Source of the DNA: Myxococcus eversor
Lineage (GTDB): Bacteria; Myxococcota; Myxococcia; Myxococcales; Myxococcaceae
Assembly (NCBI RefSeq): GCF_010894455.1
Contig: NZ_JAAIXY010000005.1
Span: 248,001-312,000, forward strand
DNA: 64,000 nt
Direction: 5' to 3'
The position numbers and the translations under genes were made by a program. Shown in pieces: positions 43,301 through 53,400 of the stretch (positions within the stretch are counted from its first letter, which is position 1; each line of letters begins with the position of its first letter). The notes under the pieces are model-generated. The model saw only the letters and a program-made list of their open reading frames with translations. It ran no database searches and was not told the DNA's origin.

Positions 43301-45817
43301 ATGCGCCGCACACCCCACACCCCCATGCGACGCCTCGTCCCGGCGCTCGCCCTGCTGGCCTCGCTGGCCAGCCCTCCCGCCCTGGCGCAGTACCGCCCTC
43401 CACCCATGTCCGAGTCGCAGCGGCTGGTGAAGGAGGGCGAGACGGCCCAGGTGTCCGCCAGCGCCGCGAGCGCCTCCGGTGACAAGAAGGAAGCGGAGGA
43501 GAAGTACCGCAAGGCGCTGGCCCTCTTCGAGCAGGCCCTGGCCGCCGAGCCGGGCTCCGTCGCCGCCGCCGCGGGCGTGGGCTCCGCCGCCAACGCGCTC
43601 CAGGACTGGGCGCGCACCGTGGACAAGCTCAAGCCCGTGCAGGCGGCAAACCCGTCCGAGCTGTCGCTCTCGTACCCGCTGGGCGTGGCCCTCTTCAAGC
43701 TGCGCCGCTTCCCGGAGGGCGTGCCGCTGCTGGAGCAGGTGGCTGGCGCGGACCAGGCCGAGCACCTCATCGTCCACTACTACCTGGCCAGCTACTACCT
43801 CTTCGCCCAGCAGGGCGACGCGGCGGTGACGCGGTTGCAGAAGTATCTGGCCATGCGTCCCGCGAAGCTCTCCACCAACGACTTCCAGGTCCACGAACTG
43901 CTGGGCCGCGCCCATGTGCTGCGCCGCGACGCGGTGGCCGCGCGCGCGTCCTTCACCCAGGCGCAGGCGGGCCGGCCGGAGTCGGCCACGGTGCAACTGG
44001 GGCTCGCCAACGTGCTGGAGCTGGAGGGAAAGCCCGGCGAGGCGCGGACGCTGCTCGAGGGCGTCACCACGCGCTTCCCGCAGGCGGCCGAGCCGAAGGA
44101 GAAGCTGGCCCGGCTGTACCTCGCCTCGGCCGAGCTGCCCCGCGCGGAGGCGCAGGCGGTGGCCATGGTGAAGGTGGGCGCGACGCCCGCAGCGTACCTG
44201 CTGCTGGGCGACGTGCGGCTCGCGCAGAAGCAGGCCCCCGCCGCCGAGGAGGCCTACCGCAAGGTGCTGGAGCTTCAGCCCGGCCTGGTGCTGGGGCAGA
44301 TGGCGGTGGGCAAGGCGCTCCAGGCGCAGGGACGTCACGAGGAGGCCATCCAGTTCCTGGAGGCCGCGGTGCGCTCGGGCGCCAGCAGCGTGGAGCTGTG
44401 GGCGTCGCTCGGCTCCGTCAACCGCCGCGCCGGCCGCTACCAGCGCGCGGTGGAGGTGCACCGGCGCGTCGTGGAGATGGTGCCCCGTCAGGCCCTGGGC
44501 TGGATGCTCCTGGGCGCGGACCACTTCGCCACCGGCCAGTGGGACCAGGCCATCGAGGACTACGGCAACGCGCTCCAGGTGGAGCCCGCGCACGCTGGCG
44601 CCAAGCAGTGGCTGGCCCGCGCGCTCGCGCACCGTGCCCGCGACAGGGGCGGGGCGGGGCGGGCGGATGACGCCGTTCGTGACTTGCGCCGGGCCTATGA
44701 CCTGGACCGGAGCGCGCTCATGGCCCGCCGGCTGACGGCGGCGCTGATGGAGACGCGTGTCTACGCGGACGCGCGCAAGGTGATGGAGCAGGGCGCCACG
44801 CTCCCCGGCGCGACGTGGCGGGAGCAGCTGCTCCTGGGCTACGCGCGGCTGGGCGCGGGGGATGCGCAGGCGGCGCTGGAGGCCTTCGGCCTCGCGGGCA
44901 AGCAGACGGAGGAGCCGGACCAGCAGGCCGAGGCCTCCGTGGGCGCCGCGCTCGCCGAGGTGGAGTTGGGCCAGGTGGACGCCGCCGTGCAGCGGCTCAC
45001 CGAGGTCGGCCCGTCGCGCACGGCCGCGAGCGTGGCGCAGGCCAACCTGCCGCGCGTGCTGGTGCGCCGCGCGCTGGCCCGCCTCGAAGCAGGGGACGTC
45101 GAGGGCGCCGACCGCGACCTGGACGCCGTGGACAAGCTGGGCACCGGCAAGCGCGCGGACCTGACGAAGCTGGCCCTCTTCGCTCGCGGACTGTCGCGCG
45201 CGGAGGCCGGTCGCCACGCGGAGGCGAGCGCCGCGCTGAAGAAGGCGCTCACCCCGGCGCAGCCCTGGGCGTGGCCCAACACCCGCGCCCTGGCGGACGC
45301 CTTCGTCCTCTACAAGAAGGGGCAGGTGGCCGCCTCGCGCAAGCAGCTGACGGCCGCGGCCAAGAAGCCCATGCCCGGCCAGCCCAAGTGGCTCGCGTCC
45401 CTGACGGGCGCGCTTCATCGGCGCGAGGCCTCGCTGGCCTACGCCTCCGGAAACATGAAGGGCGCGGAGAAGGCCCTCAAGGCCGCGCTCACCGCCGAGC
45501 CCGACGACGCGCTGCTCCAGCACAACCAGGCCTGCGTCGACTGGCGCAAGGGCAAGGCGTCCGAGGCCCTGGCCACGTGGCGCCGCCTGGAGTCCTCGGT
45601 GTCCGTCGCCGCGCTCAACCTGGGCATCGACGCCCAGGAGCGACGCCACGAGCCCGCCGAGGCCGTGGACGCCTGGCGCCGTTACCTCGCCTCCGGCCCC
45701 GGCCCCCGCCAGGCCCAGGTGCGCGAGTGGAAGGAACGCCTGCAGAGCCTCCATGGCCTCGCCGAGCCCTCGGGCGCGCCGTCGGCCGGAGCCACCGCGG
45801 AGGAGACCACCCCATGA
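43301..45817 (+). CDS. Secreted tetratricopeptide-repeat protein
   Basis: An 838-residue protein with a signal peptide (MRRLVPALALLASLASPPALA from the second Met at 43325, or a few residues longer from ATG 43301). Nearly the whole mature chain is made of helical pairs with the TPR pattern (for example YRKALALFEQALAAEPGSVAAA, YRKVLELQPGLVLGQMAVG, DYGNALQVEPAHAGAK), about 15-20 repeats. It is presumably a periplasmic scaffold. It lies between the phosphatase (17 bp upstream) and a PhnD-like binding protein whose start overlaps its stop (ATGA), so the three form one transcription unit and the TPR protein may connect ligand binding to the phosphatase sensor. Confidence 0.85.
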   Translation: MRRTPHTPMRRLVPALALLASLASPPALAQYRPPPMSESQRLVKEGETAQVSASAASASGDKKEAEEKYRKALALFEQALAAEPGSVAAAAGVGSAANALQDWARTVDKLKPVQAANPSELSLSYPLGVALFKLRRFPEGVPLLEQVAGADQAEHLIVHYYLASYYLFAQQGDAAVTRLQKYLAMRPAKLSTNDFQVHELLGRAHVLRRDAVAARASFTQAQAGRPESATVQLGLANVLELEGKPGEARTLLEGVTTRFPQAAEPKEKLARLYLASAELPRAEAQAVAMVKVGATPAAYLLLGDVRLAQKQAPAAEEAYRKVLELQPGLVLGQMAVGKALQAQGRHEEAIQFLEAAVRSGASSVELWASLGSVNRRAGRYQRAVEVHRRVVEMVPRQALGWMLLGADHFATGQWDQAIEDYGNALQVEPAHAGAKQWLARALAHRARDRGGAGRADDAVRDLRRAYDLDRSALMARRLTAALMETRVYADARKVMEQGATLPGATWREQLLLGYARLGAGDAQAALEAFGLAGKQTEEPDQQAEASVGAALAEVELGQVDAAVQRLTEVGPSRTAASVAQANLPRVLVRRALARLEAGDVEGADRDLDAVDKLGTGKRADLTKLALFARGLSRAEAGRHAEASAALKKALTPAQPWAWPNTRALADAFVLYKKGQVAASRKQLTAAAKKPMPGQPKWLASLTGALHRREASLAYASGNMKGAEKALKAALTAEPDDALLQHNQACVDWRKGKASEALATWRRLESSVSVAALNLGIDAQERRHEPAEAVDAWRRYLASGPGPRQAQVREWKERLQSLHGLAEPSGAPSAGATAEETTP

Positions 45818-46728
45818 AGACGCTCCGCTTGCTGCTGGCCGGCCTCGCGCTGGCCCTCTGTGTCGTCACCCCCGCCGCCGCGGCCCCGAAGAAGGCCACG
45901 CTGGGCGTCTTCCTGGCCACGACGTTGAGCGACGGCCAGGAGCGCTTCCAGTACGCGGAGGCCCTGGCCGCGAAGCTGTCCGAGGCGATGGACCGCCCCA
46001 TCGCCGCCAAGAGCTTCGGCCGCTATGAGGACTTCGCGCGGGCCATCTCCGACGGCGGGGTGGACTTCGCCGTGGTGGAGGGGTGGGCCGCCGTACAGCT
46101 CGGCTCCAAGGCCACTCCGCTGGCCTGGGCGTCCCGTCCCGGGGAGTCCCAACAGCGCTGGGCCATCGTCTCCACTCACAAAGGCGTGGTGAAGGACCTC
46201 GCCGGCAAGCGCCTGGCCCTGGTGAAGGGCGCCGGCCCCGCCGACCCCAAGTTCGTCACCCACGCCGTGCTCGGGGGAGACTTGGACGCGCAGCGCCACT
46301 TCAAGCTCACCCCCGTCCCCAACGTGGAGTCCGCCCTGAAGATGCTGGAGGCCAAGGGCGCCGAGGCGGCCCTGGTGCCCATGTCCCATGTCCCCAAGGA
46401 CAAGGACCTGCGCGTCCTCTTCCGCAGCTCCCGCCTGCCGGGCGCCGTCCTGGTGGACCTGCGCAACCACAAGGAGTCGCTGGACTCCTCGCTGTCCTCC
46501 GTGGGTGCTGTTGCCCCCTTCGAAGCCTTCGTCCGCATCCAGGGCAAGGACTTCGAGGATTTCCGGCGGCTCGTCACCCAGGGCCCCCCGCGCCGCCAGC
46601 CCGTCTTCGCCGAGGCGCCCGAGTTGCGCGTGGACGCCGAGGTCCTGGTCCGAGCCGAGGAGCTGGGACCCTCGCTGCCTTCATTCGGCGGAGACCTCGC
46701 CGTGGCCGCCGAACAGCCCGACGACTGA
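45814..46728 (+). CDS. PhnD-like periplasmic substrate-binding protein
   Basis: A 304-residue protein with a signal peptide (MKTLRLLLAGLALALCVVTP, then AAAA). The mature part matches the PhnD/SsuA2-like periplasmic binding fold: ATLGVFLATTLSDGQERFQY, YEDFARAISDGGVDFAVVEGW, the hinge LAGKRLALVKGAGPADPKF and VESALKMLEAKGAEAALVPM. No ABC permease or ATPase gene is adjacent, so it probably serves as a sensory binding protein. Its ATG overlaps the TPR gene stop, and the phosphatase is the first gene of the unit. The ligand is unknown. Confidence 0.83.
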   Translation: MKTLRLLLAGLALALCVVTPAAAAPKKATLGVFLATTLSDGQERFQYAEALAAKLSEAMDRPIAAKSFGRYEDFARAISDGGVDFAVVEGWAAVQLGSKATPLAWASRPGESQQRWAIVSTHKGVVKDLAGKRLALVKGAGPADPKFVTHAVLGGDLDAQRHFKLTPVPNVESALKMLEAKGAEAALVPMSHVPKDKDLRVLFRSSRLPGAVLVDLRNHKESLDSSLSSVGAVAPFEAFVRIQGKDFEDFRRLVTQGPPRRQPVFAEAPELRVDAEVLVRAEELGPSLPSFGGDLAVAAEQPDD

Positions 46729-46776
46729 TTTCACGCAACCTTCGGCGCGCCGGCGCGAAACACTCTTGAGTTTCCA

Positions 46777-46795
46777 GGGAATGAGAATCATCAAC
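46777..46795 (+). promoter_or_regulatory. Fur-box-like sequence upstream of the TonB-dependent receptor gene
   Basis: GGGAATGAGAATCATCAAC matches the classical 19-bp Fur consensus (GATAATGATAATCATTATC) at 14 of 19 positions, with the central AATGAxAATCA intact. It lies 156 bp upstream of the receptor ATG at 46951, in the only sizeable gap (46729-46950) of this stretch, where its promoter must be. No other gene is in that gap. Binding by Fur is inferred. Confidence 0.6.
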
Positions 46796-46950
46796 TTGGC
46801 CCCGCTGGGCCGCTGGGGTAGCTTGTTTTCTTACGGCGCGAGCGTGCAGGTGAGCGAATTCGTCCAAAAGAACGAGTGCCCTGGCGTCGCACCGGCCAAC
46901 AGGGGCGTACAGGACCGCGGGGGTTCCTCCCATTCGCGGATGTGAGAAAG

Positions 46951-49557
46951 ATGCATTCCAAAGTGTCTGCTGATCCGCTGCGAGGTGCGGTGGGAGCTCA
47001 CGCAGGGCGCCAGGGTATCCGCGCCTACATCGCGATGTCCGTCCTCTTCAGCGCGCTGGCCCTGGCCTACCCCACGGTGGTCCAGGCCCAGGATTCCGGC
47101 GCGGCGGGTGAGGCGCCAGCGAAGGTGAAGCGCAAGAAGCGCGTCGTCCCGCCCGGGACGAAGGTCCCTGGGGCCACGAAGACGCCCGCGACGAAGCCCC
47201 CGCGTACGGCGAAGAAGCCCCCGAAGACGCGCAAGAACGGCAAGCCGGTGGAGCCGGCGCCCGTCGAGCCGGAGATTCCCGTCCTGGGCGCCGGCACCGA
47301 GACGGATGATCCCACCGAGGCCGTGACGGCGGAGCCGCCCGTTCCGGTGGCCCCCGCGCCCACGGTGGAGACCCACCCGGCTGGTCCTCCTTCGCACGCC
47401 CCGGTGGCGAGCCCCTCCCTGGACCCCGCGCTCACCGCGGACCCCTTGAGCACGCCGCCCGCGACGGTGAGCCAGAAGCCCGCGCCCAGCGACAACGTCC
47501 CCATCTCCGCGCCCTTCGCCCAGCCCACCACGGACCGGCCGATGCCGCCTCCGTCCGGCCTGGCGAGCCTGCCCGGTGAGGACCCGCTGGGGGGCGCGGA
47601 CGCCCTGGAGGAGTCGGTCAACCGCGTGCTGAGCGAGGCGGTGGTGACGACGGCCTCCAAGCGCAACCAGCGCATCGCGGACGTGCCCCTGACGGTGTCG
47701 TGGATTCCGGCGGAGGAGTTGGAGGGCACGGGCCAGTTCACGCTGTGCGAGGCCATCCAGTACTTCCCCGGCATGGAGTGCCGCCGTGGGTCCATGCGCA
47801 AGGCGGCGGTGAGCGCGCGTGGCCTGGGCTCCAACTACCTGTCCAACCGCCTGCTGTTGCTCAAGGACGGCCGGCCGCTGACGGACCCGTGGACGGGTCA
47901 GTTCTACGCGGACGAGACGACGCCGCTCGTCAACCTCAAGCAGGTGGAGGTCATCCGGGGCCCGGGCTCGTCGCTGTACGGCTCCAACGCCTTCAGCGGC
48001 GTCATCAACATCATCGAGCGCCAGCCGGCGGACCTCATCGCCGCGGGACGCAACGTGGGCGCCGAGGCGCGCATCCTCGCGGGCCAGGACCAGACGTGGC
48101 GTCTGCACGGCAACGTGGCGGGACGCGGCGGCCCCGTGGAGGCGCTGCTGGGCTACTACGGCTATGGCTCGGACGGGCCGCAGCTCTTCAGTGACCCCGC
48201 CAGGGGCGTGGTGGACGAGAACCAGGACTCGATGGTGCACCAGGTGAACGGCAAGGTGCGCGTGGGGCCGCTGGCGCTGGACGCGGACTTCACGGACGCG
48301 ACGATTGGCCGCCCGGGTGGCTCGCACACGCAGATCTCCACCGTGGGCAACTGCGGCCGCTGCCACTACACGCCGGACGACGAGGAGTCCGTCCAGAACT
48401 TCAACGCCTCCGCGCAGGTGGATCAGCAGGTGACGGACAACCTGCGCCTGTTCGGTCAGGCGTACGGCTTCTTCAAGCGCCGCGACGTGGTGATGGAGAA
48501 CGCCTTCGGTGGCGACCCCACGCGCGTTCTGGGCAAGCGGCGCCGGCTGGGCGGCGAGGTTCGCGCGCTGTACTCGGCGGGCTCGTTGTCGGTGACGTTC
48601 GGCGGCGACTTGAAGCTGGACAACGTCAACGTGCCCAACGTGCTGCCGGGGCTGACGCTGGACGACACGAAGCAGACCATCCTCGGCGGCTTCGTGGACG
48701 CGGAGTACCGCCTGACGGAGCGCCTGGTGCTGAGCGGCGGCGCCCGGTATGACCGCTACCAGATTCCCGAGGCGGTCTGGCGCGAGCGCACCGACCAGCT
48801 CTCCCCGCGCGCCAGCATCGTCTTCCACGCGGTGCCGGAGTTGCTCACGCTGCGCACCAACTACGGCCGCGCCTTCCGCGCGCCCACCCTGGCGGAGCTG
48901 GCCATCAACCAGCAGATGTACGCCTCCACGCTGGTGGGAAACGCCAACCTTCGCGCGGAGACGCTGGACACGTTCGAGGGCTCCGTGGACTTCTGGCCCT
49001 TCGACCGGCGCGTGCGCCTGACGGCGACGGGCTTCTACAACGTGGCCAAGAACTTCATCAATCAGGAGCTCGTCTTCGGCTCGGTGTCCCAGTTCCGCAA
49101 CATGGGCGACGCGCGCATCGCCGGCCTGGAGCTGGAGGCGGCGGCGCAGATTCCGTCCATCAACTCGTCGTTCGACGTGGCCTACCAGCTCCTCGACGCG
49201 AAGAACGTGCCCTTCGACGACAGCCCGGAGTCGCCGCTGGACTACGCGCCCACGCACCGCATCTACGCGCGCGGCCGCACCAACATCGGCAAGGTGGCCT
49301 TCGTGGAGCTGTACGCGCTCTTCGTCGGGCCGCGCTTCGACCCGGGCTTCCAGGTGGACGAGTCGACGGGTCTGCCCACCTCTCGCGTGCAACTGCCCAG
49401 CTACCTGACGGCCAGCGCGCGGGTGGGCTTCAACGTCTACGACGGCATCTCCGTGTCGTTCCTCGGCTCCAACCTCTTCAACGCGGCCTACGAGGAGTCT
49501 CACGGCTTCCCCGCGCCGCCTCAATCCTTCTTCAGTGAAGTCAAGGTACGCTATTAG
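46951..49557 (+). CDS. TonB-dependent outer-membrane receptor with Lys/Pro-rich extension
   Basis: An 868-residue receptor. A signal ends near residue 47 (YPTVVQAQ). Residues 48-215 are a low-complexity Lys-, Pro- and Thr-rich segment (KRKKRVVPPGTK, KTPATKPPRTAKKPPKTR), unusual before a plug. The plug (about 225-365) has VVTTASKRNQRIADVPLTV, ARGLGSNYLSNRLLLLKDGR and EVIRGPGSSLYGSNAFSGVINI. A 22-stranded barrel follows, ending in the aromatic FFSEVKVRY. A CxxCH motif (residues 468-472) and two plug Cys residues are notable. The ATG at 46951 follows a weak GAGAAAG; upstream in-frame sequence lacks signal character. A Fur-like box upstream suggests ferric-siderophore uptake. The next gene starts 9 bp after the stop. 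Confidence 0.9.
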   Translation: MHSKVSADPLRGAVGAHAGRQGIRAYIAMSVLFSALALAYPTVVQAQDSGAAGEAPAKVKRKKRVVPPGTKVPGATKTPATKPPRTAKKPPKTRKNGKPVEPAPVEPEIPVLGAGTETDDPTEAVTAEPPVPVAPAPTVETHPAGPPSHAPVASPSLDPALTADPLSTPPATVSQKPAPSDNVPISAPFAQPTTDRPMPPPSGLASLPGEDPLGGADALEESVNRVLSEAVVTTASKRNQRIADVPLTVSWIPAEELEGTGQFTLCEAIQYFPGMECRRGSMRKAAVSARGLGSNYLSNRLLLLKDGRPLTDPWTGQFYADETTPLVNLKQVEVIRGPGSSLYGSNAFSGVINIIERQPADLIAAGRNVGAEARILAGQDQTWRLHGNVAGRGGPVEALLGYYGYGSDGPQLFSDPARGVVDENQDSMVHQVNGKVRVGPLALDADFTDATIGRPGGSHTQISTVGNCGRCHYTPDDEESVQNFNASAQVDQQVTDNLRLFGQAYGFFKRRDVVMENAFGGDPTRVLGKRRRLGGEVRALYSAGSLSVTFGGDLKLDNVNVPNVLPGLTLDDTKQTILGGFVDAEYRLTERLVLSGGARYDRYQIPEAVWRERTDQLSPRASIVFHAVPELLTLRTNYGRAFRAPTLAELAINQQMYASTLVGNANLRAETLDTFEGSVDFWPFDRRVRLTATGFYNVAKNFINQELVFGSVSQFRNMGDARIAGLELEAAAQIPSINSSFDVAYQLLDAKNVPFDDSPESPLDYAPTHRIYARGRTNIGKVAFVELYALFVGPRFDPGFQVDESTGLPTSRVQLPSYLTASARVGFNVYDGISVSFLGSNLFNAAYEESHGFPAPPQSFFSEVKVRY

Positions 49558-49566
49558 GCACCGCGT

Positions 49567-50406
49567 TTGAGTACCGCTCCTCACCTGGAGGCCGGGGGCC
49601 TCCTGCTGATTGCAGATGCTTCCCTGCCCGCGGCCTCGCTCGAGCAGGCGGTGCCGCTGCTGGCGCAGGGTGAGGTGGGCGGCAAGGGCGCGCTGGTGTT
49701 GTTCGACGGCGTGCTCAAGCCCGAGCACGCGCAGTGGCTGCGGCGAGAGCCGCCAGCCCTGCTCCTGGCCACGCGCGAGCGCGACGGTGGGCCTTCCATG
49801 TGGGAGGTCCGGCTGTTGGGCTCGCTGTGGAAGCAGGGCTCGCTCCTGCCGGACCAGGCGGAGGTGAAGCGCCATCCGCTGCGCCGCGTGGCGGACATCC
49901 ACGCGGCGGCCAAGGCGGCGTCGGTGGCGGTGGACGACGCGGAGGGCAGCCGCGTGGCGGCCGGGCTGGTGGCGGACGTGGTGCATGAAATCGCCGCCAA
50001 CGCGCTCCTGGATGCGCCGGTGGATGCGCGGGGCGAGCCTCGCTACGCGCACCGGCGCACCGAGGTGCGTGAAGTGGAGCCGGAGGACGCCTGCGAGCTG
50101 ACGTTCGCGGTGGAGGACGGCCGGATGTGGCTGGAAGTGGCGGACCGCTTCGGCGGCCTGCGGCCGGGCTCGTTCGCCCGGGCGCTGGAGGGGTGGGGCA
50201 AACGCGTGAAGGTGGATGCGTCTGGCGGAGGGGCGGGTCTTGGATTGCGTCGCATCCTCGAGCACTGCGACACGGTGGCGGTCCGGGTGACCGCTGGCCG
50301 GGAGTCGCGAGTCGTGTGCGTGGTGGACCTGGGAGACGCGCGCCGCCGCGCGACCCAGCCCAAGTCACTGATGTTCTGTCTGCATGAGGTCAGGGCCGGT
50401 GGATAG
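49567..50406 (+). CDS. GHKL ATPase-domain protein, RsbW-like
   Basis: A 279-residue cytosolic protein with a TTG start, 9 bp after the receptor gene. The first 115 residues are an alpha/beta domain of unknown type. The C-terminal half has GHKL ATPase motifs: N box VHEIAANALLDAP (Glu141, Asn145), G1-like VADRFGGL (Asp193) and G2 SGGGAGLGLRRIL (219-231). No dimerisation/phosphoacceptor His box is present, which fits anti-sigma-factor serine kinases (RsbW/SpoIIAB) better than sensor kinases. Its 3' end overlaps the start of a kinase gene whose product begins with a STAS-like domain, the usual substrate of RsbW-type kinases. Co-expression of the two is very likely. Confidence 0.75.
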   Translation: MSTAPHLEAGGLLLIADASLPAASLEQAVPLLAQGEVGGKGALVLFDGVLKPEHAQWLRREPPALLLATRERDGGPSMWEVRLLGSLWKQGSLLPDQAEVKRHPLRRVADIHAAAKAASVAVDDAEGSRVAAGLVADVVHEIAANALLDAPVDARGEPRYAHRRTEVREVEPEDACELTFAVEDGRMWLEVADRFGGLRPGSFARALEGWGKRVKVDASGGGAGLGLRRILEHCDTVAVRVTAGRESRVVCVVDLGDARRRATQPKSLMFCLHEVRAGG

Positions 50407-53400
50407 CCAGGGTTCCAACGCCATCATCAGCCGGCTCCGCGTGGGTACCATCACCCACGTCCGGATTGCCGGCGTCATCGACGAGACCTTCCCGTTGACG
50501 TCGACGAACCCGGAGCTCAGTGGGCTCCTCGTCGTCGACCTCGGCCGGGTGGAGCGCATCAGCTCCTTCGGGGTCCGCCGGTGGATTGAATTCGCCGCGA
50601 AGCTGCCTCCGGGCGCGCTGGGGCTGTACGTCGTCCATGCGCCCCCCGTCGTGGTGGATCAGCTCAACATGGTGGAGGGCTTCGCGGGAGTCGCGCGCGT
50701 GCTCTCCGTGCTGGCGCCGTACACGTGTCGCACCTGCAACGAAGACCGGATGCGGGTGGTGAACCTGGTGGACGAAGCCCAGGTCATCGCCGAGGAGCGC
50801 GCGCCCGAGCACACCTGCCCCGTCTGCTCCAACCCGCTGGAGTTCGCGGACCTGCCGGGCGAGTTCTTCGACTACGCGCGCCGTCAGCAGTTCGGCACCG
50901 TGGACCCGGTGGTGATGCGCTACCTGCGCGCGAGCATGCCGACGGAGCAGTCGGAGCTGCCGCAGCACCTGAAAATCGTCCAGGACGACGTCACGTTCAT
51001 CTCGCTGGCGAGCACGCTCAAGGGCGACCTCAACGTGCGCCGGCTCGCGTCCGGGTTGGAGGGGCGCGTCGCGTTCGACTTCAGCCACGTCAGGACGGTG
51101 GAGCCGGAGGCGCTGCCCAAGCTGGAGCAGGTGCTGGACACCGCGGCGCAGGCCGCGCAGGTGGTGCTGTGCCGCGTGCCGCCGCCGGCGCTGGCCGTGC
51201 TGGCGCGCTCGTCCAAGCTGATGCCGGGGCGGCTGGCCACGCTGTGGCTGCCGTGCGAGTGCCGCAACTGCGGCCAGGTGAGCCACCAGCGCATCCAGGC
51301 CCACGAGTACCTGGCGCAGCTTCGCGCGCACCAGACGAGCATCACCATCGAGTGCCCCATCTGCGGCGGCAGCGCCCAGGTGCCGCACATGCCGCAGCTC
51401 CAGGGGTTCCTGGCGCGCGTGCAGCTCACGGACCGGCCGCTGGACGACATCGAGGGGCTGGAGCCGCGCGCCCTCAGTCAGTACCTGTTCGGGTCCACCA
51501 ACGTGGACCCGCAGGCGAACAAGGGCTCGCCCACCGACATCTCCAACTCGCTGGGCAGCACCAAGCTCAACATCATCCGACGGCTGGGCCAGGGCGGCAT
51601 GGCCGAGGTCTTCCTCGCCAAGCAGGTGGGCGTGAAGGGCTTCGAGAAGTTCGTGGTGATGAAGAAGATTCTCCCGCAGTTCGCGCAGAACCCCGAGTTC
51701 GTGGACATGCTGTTCGCGGAGGCTCGCGCCAACGCGCGCCTCACGCATCCCAACGTCGTGCAGACCTTCGACGTGGGCGTGTCCGACGGGGTCGCGTACA
51801 TCCTGATGGAGTACGTGCGCGGGCCGGACATGAAGCGGCTGGTGAACGAGCTGCGCCGCAAGGGGCTCGCGCTGCCGCTGGAGCACGCGCTGCGCATCGT
51901 CGCGGAGGTGGCCGCGGGTCTGCACTACGCGCACGCGTACGTGGACCCGGCGGGCACGCCGCACCCCGTGGTGCACCGCGACGTCAGCCCGCACAACGTC
52001 CTCATCTCCCTGGACGGCGCCATCAAGCTGAGTGACTTCGGCATCGCCAAGGTGGCGGGCGAGGAGAACACCCAGGCGGGCGTGCTGAAGGGGAAGATTT
52101 CGTACATCTCCCCGGAGGCCGCGTCGGGCCGCACGCTGGACGCGCGCAACGATGTCTTCGCGCTCGGCGTCGTCCTCTTCGAGCTGCTCACCGGACAGCT
52201 TCCGTTCCGCAGGGACCACGACGCGGCCACGCTCAACGCCATCGTCCGCGAGCCCGCTCCCGTCCCCTCGCAGCTTCGTCCGCAGATTCCGCAGGACGTC
52301 TCCGACCTCATCCTCCGCGCCCTCGTGAAGGACCCGGCGCGCCGCACGCCGTCCGCCGCGGCGATGCGCGAGGAGATTGAAGCGGTGATGGCGCACCACC
52401 GCCTCAACTCGTCCCCGGCGGCGGTGGCCCAGTTCTTCAAGGACACGCTGGGAGACCGGCTGGTGGAGTACACGCCTTCGACAGCGTCGGGAACGGGCAG
52501 CCATCCCAAGCCCGTCCCCAGCGGCACGGGCAGTGGCAGCGTCGGCAGCGGGGACATGGTGGCCCCCGTCGATGCCAGGACGCCAAACCGGGGCACGGGC
52601 AGTGGCCCGAAGCCGACCACGGCGGGCAGTGGCAACATCCCGCGTCCGACGACGGGCACGGGCAGCGGCAACGTGGCCGCGCGGCCCGCGACGCCGCCTC
52701 CCGTGGCGACCCGCCCCGCGACGCCTCCGCCCGTGGCGCCCAGGCCCGCGACACCTCCTCCCGTGGCGACCCGCCCCGCGACGCCGCCTCCCGTGGCGAT
52801 CCGGCCTCCGCCTCCTCCGCCCACCATGACTCCGCTGCCGATGCTCCCGGCGCTGGATGCGGGGGACCGGACCGAGGTGGTGCTGTTGCAGGGGAGCGCG
52901 CAGTTGCCTCCTCCCGCGCAGACCCAGCCCGCTCCAGCGCCGCGTCCGTCGCAGCCGGGCCACACCGCGGTGCCCGTGCCTCAGCGTCCGTCCTCCACCG
53001 CGCTGCCCGCCTCGGCGCCCCGTCCCGCTCCCGCGCCCCGGCCGTCCTCGCCAGGGCACCAGAGCCCCGTGCCCGTCGCGCGACCCGTTCCTCCCGCGCC
53101 CGCGCAGGGAGAGCCCACCGCGTCCGAGTCCGGGAAGGGCACGTGGAAGTGGGCGGCCCTGGGTGGCGGTCTCTTGCTGGTGGTGGCTGTCGTGGCGGTG
53201 GTGATGCTGCGCGGTCCCGGCTCCGTGTTCCTCAATTTGGAGGAGGGCGAGCACGTGTACGTCGGTGGCGTGCGGCTGGAGCCCGGCTCGAAGTCGCTGC
53301 CGGCGCCGCCCACCGGGCCGATGCTCATCGCCACGGCGTTGAACGGGAGGCTGCGGCGGTTCGGCACCACGCAGCTTCGCGAGGACATCGACGTGCGGAC

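Noticed and set aside
46831-50265. Minus-strand open frame of over 1100 codons opposite the TonB receptor
   Set aside because: It is antisense to genes with strong family motifs, is rich in Arg, His and Gln, and has no recognisable domain; long antisense frames are common in high-GC DNA.
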